12,499 bases of DNA from Fibrobacteraceae bacterium (lineage in GTDB: Bacteria; Fibrobacterota; Fibrobacteria; Fibrobacterales; Fibrobacteraceae): contig JABUUT010000009.1 of NCBI GenBank assembly GCA_021443045.1, positions 8,092 to 20,590 of the forward strand, given 5' to 3'. Below, in pieces: positions 12,244 through 12,499 of this stretch (the stretch's first letter is position 1; each line of letters opens with the position of its first letter). The notes under the pieces were generated by a model. It had not been told where the DNA came from. It did not search any database and was given only the letters and a program-made list of their open reading frames with translations. The position numbers were made by a program, and so were the translations under genes.

Positions 12244-12499
12244 TTATTTTTCGACTCGCTTAACAAATGTTTTGCCATTGGGAACCCGCACTAGGTAAAC
12301 ACCTGGCTGCTCCGCTTTATGGCTACTAATGCGGTTACCCTGCATGTCAAAGAACTGGGCGTTAGACACATCAACATTCACATCCATGCCAAGGCCCACA
12401 ATAGACGATGGGGCCACAGGCGTAAATTCCACATAGTCTATGTCAATCCAGTCGCTTATCACTTCTATCTTCAGTTCGTGTTCACCTTTATTGAGCGTA
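12244..12499 (-). CDS. Partial: C-terminal part of a secreted carbohydrate-binding protein with sorting-like tail
   Basis: The frame enters from the right edge, so only the last 84 residues are seen; an internal GTG at 12462 is not a start. The first part, LNKGEHELKIEVISDWIDID then YVEFTP, has the L-x-x-G-x-H-x-L...W-I-D-I-D-Y-V-x-F pattern that ends CBM6/CBM35-type jelly-rolls. After a short linker (VAPSSIVGLG) comes a tail AQFFDMQGNRISS ... GVYLVRVPNGKTFVKRVEK. This has the same plan as the GH30 tail (F-x-x-x-G-x-x-V/I, then G-V-Y-x-V-R, then a basic end) and is typical of exported Fibrobacter glycan-active proteins. The catalytic module, if any, lies outside the window. It is on the same strand as GH30, so the locus may be a plant-cell-wall hydrolase cluster. 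Confidence 0.75.
   Translation of the reverse strand, partial: TLNKGEHELKIEVISDWIDIDYVEFTPVAPSSIVGLGMDVNVDVSNAQFFDMQGNRISSHKAEQPGVYLVRVPNGKTFVKRVEK

Noticed and set aside
12244..12462. GTG at 12462 as the start of a small gene
   Set aside because: The frame continues upstream to the window edge with carbohydrate-binding-module-like sequence, so this is the 3' part of a larger gene.

Overview
The window looks like chromosomal DNA of Fibrobacter (phylum Fibrobacteres). The best pointers are a TIGR02147-family protein (a Fibrobacter-expanded paralogous family), a GH30 xylanase with a CBM6 module and a FCB-type C-terminal tail, and moderate GC with AT-rich intergenic DNA. All genes except one lie on the minus strand. 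No rRNA, tRNA, CRISPR array or intact insertion sequence was found.

Right to left in transcription order: 12244-12499 is the 3' end of a secreted, carbohydrate-binding protein. 9942-11996 is a complete secreted GH30 glucuronoxylanase ending at a textbook terminator (9894-9919). 8931-9785 (TIGR02147 regulator) and 7724-8941 (lipoprotein with a CBM11/CIA30-like domain) overlap by 11 bases and form a coupled pair. 6522-7667 is a membrane acyltransferase whose last codons are made of a degenerate heptamer repeat. 5259-6362 (BatA-type VWA protein) and 2936-3964 (BatB-type) are the usual Bat pair, but a plus-strand gene for a 7-TM protein with a degenerate GGDEF domain (4132-5250) sits between them.

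The left third (1-2800) is an accessory patch. It holds a 57-residue gene (2556-2729) with a near-consensus promoter, an AT-rich secreted protein of unknown function (1737-2471), a structured intergenic stretch, a three-cistron cassette DUF3791 - DUF3990 (ADP-ribosyltransferase-like) - DUF3791-like (476-1406), and a 5'-truncated RHS/YD-repeat reading frame running off the left edge. The cassette is the best candidate for an undescribed system: it looks like a toxin flanked by two small partners, behind a strong promoter predicted to give a leaderless mRNA.

A second theme is promoter layout. Several minus-strand genes (1406, 7667, 9785) have a -10-like box only 7 to 9 bases before the start codon, which predicts leaderless or nearly leaderless transcripts. 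Both bat genes instead share an identical 14-base block containing TATATT.
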